Assembly (NCBI GenBank): GCA_029561455.1
Contig: JAKQIY010000029.1
Location: forward strand, 1 to 64,000
Source: a bacterium
GTDB lineage: Bacteria; Zhuqueibacterota; Zhuqueibacteria; Residuimicrobiales; Krinioviventaceae
DNA length: 64,000 nucleotides
Direction: 5' to 3'
Numbering within the stretch: the stretch's first letter is position 1; the number at the start of each line of letters is the position of its first letter. This document shows positions 54,223-62,512 of this stretch, piece after piece. The notes beneath the pieces were generated by a model, which saw only the letters and a program-made list of their open reading frames with translations, ran no database searches and was not told the origin of the DNA. Made by a program: the position numbers and the translations under genes.

Positions 54223-54334
54223 ATGTAAAATGTGCTACGCACCTGGCAGCTGTTGCTTTTGGAAAGTAATATAACCCAAGTTATGTTTCATTATTATAAA
54301 TTTACACGACGACAAGGTGCGTAGCACTTTACAT
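54223..54334. repeat. 112-bp palindromic element with GTGCTACGCACCT arms
   Basis: GTGCTACGCACCT at 54232-54244 recurs inverted at 54315-54327; ATGTAAA (54223-54229) recurs inverted at 54328-54334 with a 2-base indel between. The 70-base centre has no open frame. It abuts the SRPBCC gene stop and separates it from the toxin-antitoxin locus. GTGCTACGCAC is itself a hairpin, so each arm could fold. Confidence 0.6.
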
Positions 54335-54335
54335 G

Positions 54336-54893
54336 TCAGCTCTTTTCCGCAGCGGCTTGGAGATAGCCCAGTCCCTCATCCAGCGATTTTTGCAGCATCT
54401 TTTGCATGGGCTTGTTTAAGAGTTTCACCAGCCAGCCGTCCCACGATTCCGCAGTGTGCACAACCGTAACGCTGTCCTGCGGGGTGAGTCGCCAGACATG
54501 GATGGCGTTTATGCCCAACATTTTGCCGCTCCAACTGATAAAATACGGCGGCTGCGCCTGTTGAATGGTCGAGGTGATTTTGGCGGAATCGGCCTGCCAT
54601 TTGAAAACAGTACCAGGCGTTACCGGGCCATTAATTGTCATTGCCTGCACAGCGGGATTCCAGTCGCGCCAGCGCGCAAAATCCGTCAATATATTCCAAA
54701 CGCTGTTTGCATCGGCGGCAATGGTTATGGTGGCGGACGCCGCCGCCGCGGCGTTGGCATTGATGGTTGTATAATCCATAGCGTTCATCTCCGTTCCCCG
54801 GTTTGGTTCAAAAACGACTCGTACTAGTAAAACAAGTAAAAGTAACACTGCCGCACCCGGCAGCAGCAGTAAAAGCGTGCGTCGTGATGTCAT
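54336..54893 (-). CDS. SRPBCC (START-like) domain protein, membrane-anchored
   Basis: A 185-residue protein with an N-terminal TM anchor (LLLLLPGAAVLLLLVLLVRVVF) and a SRPBCC/polyketide-cyclase-type domain: AADANSVWNILTDFARWRDWNPAVQAMTINGP, GTVFKWQAD, WSGKMLGINAIHVWRLTPQ, ESWDGWLVKLLNKPMQKML. Such domains bind hydrophobic ligands. GGAGG upstream of the ATG. Isolated gene between the palindromic element and the AT-rich island. Confidence 0.85.
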   Translation of the reverse strand: MTSRRTLLLLLPGAAVLLLLVLLVRVVFEPNRGTEMNAMDYTTINANAAAAASATITIAADANSVWNILTDFARWRDWNPAVQAMTINGPVTPGTVFKWQADSAKITSTIQQAQPPYFISWSGKMLGINAIHVWRLTPQDSVTVVHTAESWDGWLVKLLNKPMQKMLQKSLDEGLGYLQAAAEKS

Positions 54894-55005
54894 AGTTCCT
54901 CCCGTTATCTCTGTTATCGGCCACAGCGCTGTGTGCAGCGCAGTGGTAATATTATGGTTTAAACAGGAAGAATATAACAGCTACAACCGCAAAAAAAATC
55001 CCGTC

Positions 55006-55023
55006 GGGGGGGTTGGGGGTGGG
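55006..55023 (+). other. G-rich run, potential G-quadruplex
   Basis: G7-TT-G5-T-G3 (55006-55012, 55015-55019, 55021-55023) can supply four G3 tracts. It lies between SRPBCC and the AT-rich island, where the base composition changes sharply. Nothing else supports a function. Confidence 0.4.
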
Positions 55024-55140
55024 ATAATATATCCGGGGAAATGAAACAGAATATGCTAAGTAACTAGGAAAACCCACAGAATTTCGCCGGGATGGGGGAT
55101 TTAGTATTATTAATAAATAATGAGAAATAGATTATAATAT

Positions 55141-56064
55141 TCAGGGTTTAATTGATTCTATACATATCATAGCTGTGCGAGATAAATCAGGATTTCGACC
55201 AGATGATCCAATTGAAGGTTGCATTGTGATTTTTTGAGATACATTTGGTTCATCATAAATCATATAATCAAGAGAACTAACCTCAAAATCGGTTACTGAT
55301 GCTTGTTCTTTGTGCGCGTTTAAGATACCTTCTCTCAAAAGTTTTGTGTCAGGAACCTCACCTCTGTCAATAATTTGGAGAACACCCCCTGAACGTAGTA
55401 ATTTATCAGCAAGTACATAAACTTGATTTTGAACGCGTAACCGATAGTCAAAACTTGATTTAATCTTTAAATTAAAAAGATTTTCACATTCATTTCTTAA
55501 ATGATGAGTACCAATAAGCCAGATTGTTATTGCATCAAAGCATTGTATGCTCATTAGAAAAGATAATAAATCATCGTCACTTAATAATATATCCGATTCA
55601 ATTAAATTGATACTTGAGGTTTCAAACAGCTTTCCTGATTCTACCCCCAATAAATACTTGTTATTGGTTTTCGGAATAACATGCATTCTATTAATAATTG
55701 AAACCTTTAAGCCCTTTGAACGAAGATTTTGTGCAGTAATATTTATACATTCTAAATTTTCCTCTAGGGATAGAATTGTTATTTCCTCAGAATTTAAAAT
55801 GGAAAGTATAGCAAGTAAACCACTCCCATCACCACAACCAATATCTAAAATACGTTGGGGAGAATAAGCTTTCAGACGTGTAGCCATCCAATTATAACAT
55901 CCTTGAGATGCATTATAAGCAGCATTTCTTTGCCAATTTTGGCAATATATTTTATGTGCTACATCAACACGTTTTTCGGGGGGCGCTAAATCAATTTCAT
56001 AATGGCAGTGTTTATATTTTAAACCACTACCGCACCAACATTGATCATTTCTTCCGATTTTCAT
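55141..56064 (-). CDS. SEC-C zinc-motif protein fused to a class I methyltransferase
   Basis: A 307-residue protein. The N-terminus is a SEC-C motif (GRNDQCWCGSGLKYKHCH, about 4-21), then a SAM-binding domain (RILDIGCGDGSGLLAI, about 70-85; LSLEENLECINITAQNL) and a variable C-terminus (VYVLADKLLRSGGVLQIIDRGEVPD). SEC-C binds zinc and often mediates protein or ribosome contacts. The substrate is unknown. Last gene of an AT-rich block; 81 bases from the membrane gene. Codon usage is AT-rich, unlike the neighbours, which suggests transfer. Confidence 0.8.
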   Translation of the reverse strand: MKIGRNDQCWCGSGLKYKHCHYEIDLAPPEKRVDVAHKIYCQNWQRNAAYNASQGCYNWMATRLKAYSPQRILDIGCGDGSGLLAILSILNSEEITILSLEENLECINITAQNLRSKGLKVSIINRMHVIPKTNNKYLLGVESGKLFETSSINLIESDILLSDDDLLSFLMSIQCFDAITIWLIGTHHLRNECENLFNLKIKSSFDYRLRVQNQVYVLADKLLRSGGVLQIIDRGEVPDTKLLREGILNAHKEQASVTDFEVSSLDYMIYDEPNVSQKITMQPSIGSSGRNPDLSRTAMICIESIKP

Positions 56065-56145
56065 TTATAAATTTTATAATTTTCCACTTATGGTAGAAAT
56101 TTTAGATTAAATATAATTTTTTTTCTAATATGTTTGGTTTTATAA

Positions 56146-56643
56146 CTAATTAAGTTCTTTATTAGATTTTTCTTTTAATTCTTCTAATACTACTTTAGCT
56201 AATTTTCTAATGCTATCTGATTCATATTGATCATTTGCAATACCTTGTACTACTAGAATAATTGAATTAATTGAATCAGGGTTCGATGCCTGTGAGAGAT
56301 TTCGTAATGCCAATTCACGTTGAAAAATTTCAGTTGAATGTAAAGCAGCATATGATAATGCTATTAAATATATATTCCATGTTAATTCAACTAAATCATG
56401 ACGTACATTTTTAATTAACTCTGAATTATTTGAACTTAACCATTTATTAATCTGGAAGAGCATGTTTACAACACGTTCCAGATTTTTTATACCTTTTTTA
56501 TTTTTTTCTAGGCGTGGAAATTCCCATTTTAAATATTTTTGCTTGCAATAACGCCATAATAAAGGTATCAAAATCCATAAGGACAATGATATATCTTTAA
56601 ATAACTGCCATATCAATTCCCAATCATTACTTTCAATTAACAT
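56146..56643 (-). CDS. Small helical protein with one membrane segment, unknown function
   Basis: A 165-residue protein not recognised. A hydrophobic segment (LFKDISLSLWILIPLLWRYC, about 15-34) near the N-terminus is followed by a basic, helical cytoplasmic part (KNLERVVNMLFQINKWLSSNNSELIKN ... IRKLAKVVLEELKEKSNKELN). It follows the receiver gene by 23 bases on the same strand and precedes the SEC-C gene. AT-rich. Its place within the histidine-kinase operon suggests a signal output or membrane partner. Confidence 0.6.
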   Translation of the reverse strand: MLIESNDWELIWQLFKDISLSLWILIPLLWRYCKQKYLKWEFPRLEKNKKGIKNLERVVNMLFQINKWLSSNNSELIKNVRHDLVELTWNIYLIALSYAALHSTEIFQRELALRNLSQASNPDSINSIILVVQGIANDQYESDSIRKLAKVVLEELKEKSNKELN

Positions 56644-56666
56644 CCTGCTCCTTAATTTGTTTATTT

Positions 56667-57086
56667 TTATTCTTTACTATTAGCAAAACAAGTTTCTATT
56701 AAATTTGCAAAATCAGAAGGGGGACATTTTGTTTTTTGAATTATTGTAACAAGAGGTAAATTTCTTAACTTATTTATAGTTTTTTCATGATTCACATTTG
56801 TTAAAACGAAGATGGGAGTGTTTGGGCAGATTTTTCTTATGTCTTCAAATAGAAACAGACCTGTATCTAGTCCTTCTCGTGTGTTTACATGTTTATATTT
56901 TTCTCCGGGTGAAATCATTATATCTAAAATTATTGTAAAAATTTTTACTTTTTCATTTTGTATAAATTCGAAAGCACTATCTGGTTCTAAAAATTGGATA
57001 ACTTTGAAGTCTTTTTGTTTTAATGCTATAATGTAGTATTTCATAGGTAATTTATCATCATCAATTAATACAATAAGTTTTTCCAT
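56667..57086 (-). CDS. Stand-alone response-regulator receiver
   Basis: A 139-residue receiver domain with no output domain: acidic pocket D9-D10-D11, phosphoacceptor D55 (IILDIMIS), T96 (VLTNV), K118 region (IIQKTK). Between D55 and the next helix is an unusual insert (PGEKYKHVNTREGLDTGLF). Phosphorylated probably by the PocR kinase gene three bases upstream. Output is unknown: a CheY-like partner, or the neighbouring membrane proteins. Confidence 0.85.
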   Translation of the reverse strand: MEKLIVLIDDDKLPMKYYIIALKQKDFKVIQFLEPDSAFEFIQNEKVKIFTIILDIMISPGEKYKHVNTREGLDTGLFLFEDIRKICPNTPIFVLTNVNHEKTINKLRNLPLVTIIQKTKCPPSDFANLIETCFANSKE

Positions 57087-57089
57087 TAA

Positions 57090-59126
57090 TTACACTCCTT
57101 TATTAATTGTTAAAGGTTGAAATCTCAATGAATTGGGTAATGAAATTGTAAATTCAGTAGGCCATTTATTATTAGTTAACCTTACATCACCACCATGCGC
57201 CTCTACAATTTGCCTTACAATCCACAAACCTAATCCTTGTCCGGTTACATCTATTTTTTCGGCATCTGGTCCTCTGACCCCTTCTTCAAAAATTACTTCT
57301 TCTAAATCTTTGTCAATACCAATCCCCCAATCTTTAAATACTATTGTTAGTGTAACTTCATCACCTTCTATCATAACTTGAAATGCTTTAGCATCATCAT
57401 AAGCATATTTAATTGAATTAATTAAAAGATTAAATATTACCTGTTGAAATAAATTTCTATCAATCCATAAAGGGGGGAAATTTTGTAGTGATTCTTTTGT
57501 ATAATTAATATTTAATGATGAAAATCCACGTTCATCAAGGAGTACCTTGGATTGTCTTATTGCGGAAGCAATCACATCTCTTAAAATGAAGGTCTGTTTT
57601 GGATTAATATTAATTTTATGTTCAGTATATCTCAATGTATTTGCTTTGTCAATCAAAATACTCATTAAATCACTCCAAGACCATATATCTCCTGCATAAT
57701 CATAAGTGAAAAAATTTTTATATCCTGGTGTTTTTAGTATAAAATCAGCTGCTCCTCTGATGGCGACTATTGGCACTTTTAATTCATGAGTTAGTTTACC
57801 CAATTCTTTTACTCTTTTAATTTTTATATTATGGCGAGATAGAACAATAGATAAAACATCTATAATATCAATAAATGTATCAATATAAAATTGTGATATA
57901 TTTTTTAAGTCATTTTTCAAGCTTATACAAATTAGACCACCTATAATTTTATTCTTAATATCGACAAATGGAAAACCAATTATATTAATATTAGTTAATT
58001 TATATGATGAATCAGCAATAATTTCATTAAAAAGATTATCTATATTGCATTTTATTAATTGATCTGAAATATCTATAATTTTAAATTTTTCGTTATATTT
58101 ACAATTTTTATTGAATAATTTCATAAAATACTTACAAAATATTTCAAAATTTTGTGTCCCTTTAAATATTTTTCTATCAAAAATTTGTATTCTATTAATT
58201 TCATATTCTTTCTTGTGTTCTTTTAATTCAAACATCAAATAAGCTTTAATATCAGGAAGAGTGTTTGCTATAGCTTCATCAAGTGTTTTCCAGAATTCTT
58301 CAGGTTCCTCACTCAAGTGATCACCTTTATTAGATAATTCTTTTGACATTAAATGAATGTGTACACGCCTTGCTGCTTCAGCTTTGGCTAAATGAATGTC
58401 TCTTAATAATTCTTCTATTGTTCTTCCATATTCAATAAACTTTTTGAAACGTTCTAATAACATTTCGATATTAATTTTTTTATTCTTTTCTTCCTCTATT
58501 AGATTTAACAATTTATCTTTTTTTATATTATTATTTTTTATTTTGGGAACCTTTTTTATTGCTGCAATTATTTCTTCTATTTGATTACTTTTTGAAGGTA
58601 ACTCTTGAGTCTGTATATTTTTTAATGGTGCCCATACGACATTTTTTTTATATTTTTTAAGTTCTTTATTCCAATCATCAGGATTTTCTGTAACTATCAC
58701 TTGTCCACCATATATTATACCTATTAATAAATCTTGAACAAAAATAGGATAAGTCATTTCCCAAAGATTTAAATGGCAATGGAATAATTTAGGCTCAGTC
58801 CACTCTTTATTATAGTATTTGAGAGTTATTTCAATATCACATTGTTTACAAATTTTTTCATATTTTGGTTTGTCTTGACGAAAACAGTAACAAATTGGCG
58901 AGTTTAATCGCATTTCTTCTTTTCTATCTTTCAATTCAAGCCATTTAACTGTATCAAATGTAGCAGGTAAGATTTTTGAATAATAAACGGTTAATGAAGT
59001 TTGTAGAGGGAAACGATAGCTATCCAACAGCCTTTTTAGAATGTCCTGATTAATTATTTCAAAAATATAAATTGGTTGTGTTTTTTCAAAAAACGATTTA
59101 TTTTCTAACATATAAACATTTCCCAT
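57090..59126 (-). CDS. PocR-domain histidine kinase
   Basis: A 678-residue soluble histidine kinase. A PocR-type sensory domain spans about 15-150 (C79, C81, C93, C96; HCHLNLWE 116-123; IYGGQV), then a coiled region, a GAF-like part (about 280-430), HisKA with H446 (LTHELKVPI) and HATPase_c (FNLLINSIKYAYDD, DWGIGID, GQGLGLWIV) to about 670. PocR domains bind small molecules, often alcohols or hydrocarbon derivatives. A second Met (residue 6) has GGGAAA upstream and may be the start. It is followed by a stand-alone receiver gene. AT-rich. Confidence 0.88.
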   Translation of the reverse strand: MGNVYMLENKSFFEKTQPIYIFEIINQDILKRLLDSYRFPLQTSLTVYYSKILPATFDTVKWLELKDRKEEMRLNSPICYCFRQDKPKYEKICKQCDIEITLKYYNKEWTEPKLFHCHLNLWEMTYPIFVQDLLIGIIYGGQVIVTENPDDWNKELKKYKKNVVWAPLKNIQTQELPSKSNQIEEIIAAIKKVPKIKNNNIKKDKLLNLIEEEKNKKINIEMLLERFKKFIEYGRTIEELLRDIHLAKAEAARRVHIHLMSKELSNKGDHLSEEPEEFWKTLDEAIANTLPDIKAYLMFELKEHKKEYEINRIQIFDRKIFKGTQNFEIFCKYFMKLFNKNCKYNEKFKIIDISDQLIKCNIDNLFNEIIADSSYKLTNINIIGFPFVDIKNKIIGGLICISLKNDLKNISQFYIDTFIDIIDVLSIVLSRHNIKIKRVKELGKLTHELKVPIVAIRGAADFILKTPGYKNFFTYDYAGDIWSWSDLMSILIDKANTLRYTEHKININPKQTFILRDVIASAIRQSKVLLDERGFSSLNINYTKESLQNFPPLWIDRNLFQQVIFNLLINSIKYAYDDAKAFQVMIEGDEVTLTIVFKDWGIGIDKDLEEVIFEEGVRGPDAEKIDVTGQGLGLWIVRQIVEAHGGDVRLTNNKWPTEFTISLPNSLRFQPLTINKGV

Positions 59127-59243
59127 TTTTGAAAAAAATTAATAAAATATATAGTTTTAATCTCTTCGGGGTAAAATCCCAAAAGCTTGTTTCGGATATA
59201 AAATAAATTAACAATTGAAATCTCATAACTTGCTGTGAAGTGT

Positions 59244-60464
59244 TTAAATCATTTTTTCTTTTTTTACTTCATCCGTAATATCAACCTCACCTGTCATAAA
59301 GTTATCTTGGTTTTGATAGTTATTTTCTGAAAGGAAAGATATAAATTGTTCAAGTGTTTTCTTCATTGAATTATTGATTTTTAATTTATTTTCTTCTTTT
59401 ATAACTAAGCCATCAGTAATCATTTTTCCAATAATATATAAAGTTTTATCGATTCTTCTTTTATAGAATATGGGTTTAATATCAGTTCTGTGAGCAAAAT
59501 CTTGATATTTTCTCTCTTTCTTTTCTTTGATTATAGCATATTTATAACGCAAATTTAAAACCTTTTCACTTGTGATATTTATTTTCATAATATTAAGAAT
59601 TGCGATATCTTCTTCAATAAATCGGTTAAAAATTGCATCATCCATTTTATTGTAAGAGTATTTTGGATCAACTTTAAAATAGTTAACTAATTTTTTTCGT
59701 TTTTTCTTATTTATTTTTTCAGTAATAGCTATGATTAAAATTATTATTATTACAACCATAAATATTAAAATAAGTGTATACCCAAAACCCCTCACTAGTT
59801 GAACTAGTATGCCTCCTGAAAATACAATAGAAATGAATGATTCAGTTTCTTTAATTTCCTCTTTATTTAAAACTTGTATAGATTTAATACCCGCGATTTT
59901 TCCTATTGGTTGGATTGAAGGTGATGTTTCTAAATTATATTTTATTATTACTTTTAAGATAAAATATTCTGAGGGTTCTAAAATTATATTGGAAAAAGTA
60001 ACTTTATTTGATGAATCAGAAAATATTTTTAAATTATCTTTCAAATATTGATTAGAAGTTTCATAAATTTCTGGTTTTTTTAAAAGAATTCCATCTGTTA
60101 TGCAAAACCCTAATGGATCATTATCATCATAAAAAGTCTTTAGGATATCAGTATTCCCAACATTTATTACTCTAAAAGAAATAATTCTTACATTTTCATT
60201 TGTTGCTTTTAAACTTTTGCCATCATACAAAATATCAAATTGACTTGCATCCGCTTTTATATCTAGAATATTTGTATTGGATATTATTTCATAATGTAAT
60301 TTAGTATTCCTTTGTTGAATAAAATAAGAGTAAATTGTAATAATTGCGCCTATAAATCCGACAAAAGAAACAAAAAAAATTATAAACTTACTCCAAAATA
60401 TTTTTTTTGATATGCTCATATTTTCATTTTTATTTATTCTAGGCAACATAGTATTAATTTTCAT
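59244..60464 (-). CDS. Two-TM membrane protein with extracytoplasmic domain and winged-helix-like tail
   Basis: A 406-residue protein that I do not recognise. TM1 at about 27-48 (FIIFFVSFVGFIGAIITIYSYFI), a 170-residue beta-rich region (RVINVGNTDILKTF..., YFILKVIIKYN), TM2 at about 225-250 (GFGYTLILIFMVVIIIILIIA), then a basic cytoplasmic domain whose end (LYIIGKMITDGLVIKEENKLKINNSMKKTLEQFISFL) reads like a winged helix. The topology suits a membrane sensor or effector. First gene of the AT-rich block, 117 bases before the kinase gene. No ribosome site. Confidence 0.6.
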   Translation of the reverse strand: MKINTMLPRINKNENMSISKKIFWSKFIIFFVSFVGFIGAIITIYSYFIQQRNTKLHYEIISNTNILDIKADASQFDILYDGKSLKATNENVRIISFRVINVGNTDILKTFYDDNDPLGFCITDGILLKKPEIYETSNQYLKDNLKIFSDSSNKVTFSNIILEPSEYFILKVIIKYNLETSPSIQPIGKIAGIKSIQVLNKEEIKETESFISIVFSGGILVQLVRGFGYTLILIFMVVIIIILIIAITEKINKKKRKKLVNYFKVDPKYSYNKMDDAIFNRFIEEDIAILNIMKINITSEKVLNLRYKYAIIKEKKERKYQDFAHRTDIKPIFYKRRIDKTLYIIGKMITDGLVIKEENKLKINNSMKKTLEQFISFLSENNYQNQDNFMTGEVDITDEVKKEKMI

Positions 60465-60851
60465 AACAATAATAAAATCAAAGATTGTATTTGGGGTAAT
60501 ATATGTTTTTTTACTTCAAAAGAAAAAGTGTCTTAATAAATATCTTTTAATATGGAGTTTAGTATTGCTTGTTTTATAAATGTTAAATTATTAAAGAGTT
60601 GCAAATTTTTAAAAATCCTTTCCAAACTCCCACCCACCTCTTTACATCATATAATATACAAAAAATCCCGCCGTACCCGTGTCCTTAGAATCCATATCAT
60701 AATGGCGCTGAAATTAAAGAAATTTTACGGAAATATGCAAGAACTATTTTAATTTTCCCCAGGAAAATTCAACTTTTTTTAAAAAAATTCTGCTTGGTAA
60801 GTACAATTCCCCAATTTCCGGCTAACACACTTCCTCCAACAACCCCGCCCC
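60465..60851. other. Intergenic gap between the AT-rich island and the arginine genes
   Basis: A 387-base gap in which composition switches from AT-rich to balanced. AATTTTCC/GGAAAATT (about 60752-60769) is a hairpin followed by CAACTTTTTTT on the plus strand, close to runs of A on the other; it could end transcripts, but no plus-strand gene precedes it. No gene supported. Confidence 0.45.
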
Positions 60852-61304
60852 TCACCCCAGCCTCTTCACCAGCGCGGTTTCGTCGCAGTCCGGGAATTTG
60901 GGGCAGTGGATGCAGTCTTTCCAGATCTTGTGCGGCAGGTCTTTCTTGTCCGCCAGGGTAAAGCCGAGCTTGACGAAAAAGTCCGGCTTGTAGGTAAGCG
61001 TAAACACCTGCGGCAGTTCCAGGCTGCGGGCTTCGTCGAGCAGGGTTTCCACAATGCGGCGGCCCAGGCCCCGGCCCTGCTTGTCCGGCGCAATCGCCAG
61101 GGAGCGCACCTCCGCCAGGTCGCTCCAGATAATCGACAGCGCGCCCACGCCAGCCACTTTGTGCTCCTGCTCGATCACCACAAAATCGCGCAGCACGCTG
61201 TATACCTGCACCGGTGTGCGCGGCAGCATTTCGCCCTTTTGCGCGTAATAGTTGATCAGATCGACTATCTCGGGCACATCTTTGATTTTGGCTTTTCGTA
61301 TCAT
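60852..61304 (-). CDS. Short GNAT-type N-acetylglutamate synthase
   Basis: A 150-residue GNAT acetyltransferase: VRSLAIAPDKQGRGLGRRIVETLLDEA (acetyl-CoA loop QxxGxG) and a Cys-rich end (KDCIHCPKFPDCDETAL), typical of bacterial ArgA-type synthases of the short class that lack the kinase-like domain. It would acetylate L-glutamate with acetyl-CoA, the first step of arginine synthesis. Overlaps argD by four bases and follows argC-argB-argD, so the operon context supports the role. Ribosome site is not needed with the overlap. Confidence 0.88.
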   Translation of the reverse strand: MIRKAKIKDVPEIVDLINYYAQKGEMLPRTPVQVYSVLRDFVVIEQEHKVAGVGALSIIWSDLAEVRSLAIAPDKQGRGLGRRIVETLLDEARSLELPQVFTLTYKPDFFVKLGFTLADKKDLPHKIWKDCIHCPKFPDCDETALVKRLG

Positions 61305-62512
61305 GTCGTTGTTTCCAGCGCTGATAATGCGGCTTTGAACTTGCCGGTAAATTCATCGATATGTTTATTCGCCACGATCAACGGCGGCAGCAGGCGCACG
61401 GCGTTGCTGCCGGTCTTGCAGATCAGCAGTCCCTGCCTGTAACACGCGGCAATCAGTTGCGCCGGATCAATGGTCAGTTCGACGCCGATCATCAGTCCCA
61501 GTCCCCGCACCTCTTTGATGGCCGGGAATTGGGCTTGCAGGGCGCGCAGTTTGTTCTGCAAATAGCCGCTTTTTTCGTTGATGGCGGCCAGGAATTGCGA
61601 CGCGGCGATGCGCTGTAAAATATCCAGGGCCACGCGGGTGGTCAGCGGGCCGCCGCCAAAGGTGCAGCCGTGGTCGCCGGGCTTGATGGCCGCGGCGATT
61701 TTGTCCTTGAGCAACACCGCGCCCAGCGGCAGGCCGCCGGCGATGGGTTTGGCGTAGGTGGCAAGATCCGGCTCGACGCCGAAATGCTCATACGCGCAAA
61801 ACTTGCCGGTGCGGCCGAATCCGCACTGCACTTCATCCAATACCAGCAGCAGGTTACGGTCGTCGCACAGCTTGCGCAGGCCCTGCATAAATTCTGCAGT
61901 GGCGGGATAAATGCCGCCTTCGCCCTGCACCGGCTCGGCAATGATGGCGCAGGTCTGGTCGTTGACCAGCTTTTGTACGGATTCCAGGTTGTTGAATTCG
62001 GCAAACGCAAAGCCCGGCAGCATGGGCCCGAAATTGTCCTGCAATTTCGTTTGTCCCGTTGCAGAGAGCGCGCCGTAGGTGCGGCCGTGAAAAGACTTGG
62101 TGAACGAGATGATCTGCATACACTCCGGCCCGCGGTTTAGTGTTGCCCACTTGCGGCAAAACTTGATGGCGGCTTCGTTGGCTTCCGTGCCGCTGTTGCA
62201 AAAGAATACCTTGTCCGCAAAGGTGCGCTCGGTCAGGAACTGTGCCAGCAATACCTGGGGTTCGTTATGGTAGAGGTTGGAGCAATGCCACAGTTTGGCG
62301 GCCTGCTCGTGCAGAACCTGCATAGTGCGCTCGTCGCCATAGCCAAAAGCGTTAACGGCGATCCCGGCGACAAAATCGAGGTATTCCTTGCCGTCGGCGT
62401 CATACAGGTACATGCCCTTGCCGTGGGTCAAAACAAAATCGGGCCGGGCATAGTTGCCCAGCAGTACATTATTTTTTAGTTCGATCAATTCTTGTGTATT
62501 CATGGCTCTCAC
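61301..62512 (-). CDS. argD: Acetylornithine aminotransferase
   Basis: A class III PLP aminotransferase of 403 residues. NSGTEANEAAIKFCRKW, SFHGRTYGALSATGQ, IAEPVQGEGGIYPA, LVLDEVQCGFGRTGKFCAYEHFGVEPDLATYAKPIAGGLPLGAV (Asp and Lys in place) and GCTFGGGPLTTRVAL are family marks. Converts N-acetylglutamate semialdehyde and glutamate to N-acetylornithine. GTG at 62512 overlaps the argB stop; an ATG three codons later is also possible. Overlaps the GNAT gene. Confidence 0.96.
   Translation of the reverse strand: MRAMNTQELIELKNNVLLGNYARPDFVLTHGKGMYLYDADGKEYLDFVAGIAVNAFGYGDERTMQVLHEQAAKLWHCSNLYHNEPQVLLAQFLTERTFADKVFFCNSGTEANEAAIKFCRKWATLNRGPECMQIISFTKSFHGRTYGALSATGQTKLQDNFGPMLPGFAFAEFNNLESVQKLVNDQTCAIIAEPVQGEGGIYPATAEFMQGLRKLCDDRNLLLVLDEVQCGFGRTGKFCAYEHFGVEPDLATYAKPIAGGLPLGAVLLKDKIAAAIKPGDHGCTFGGGPLTTRVALDILQRIAASQFLAAINEKSGYLQNKLRALQAQFPAIKEVRGLGLMIGVELTIDPAQLIAACYRQGLLICKTGSNAVRLLPPLIVANKHIDEFTGKFKAALSALETTT

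Noticed and set aside
60552-60752. 66-codon plus-strand frame beside the AT-rich island
   Set aside because: No ribosome site or similarity, and composition looks non-coding.
60769-61356. 195-codon minus-strand frame over the GNAT gene
   Set aside because: It is the shadow of the GNAT frame and of the start of argD; its product is Arg/Pro/Gly-rich with no motifs.
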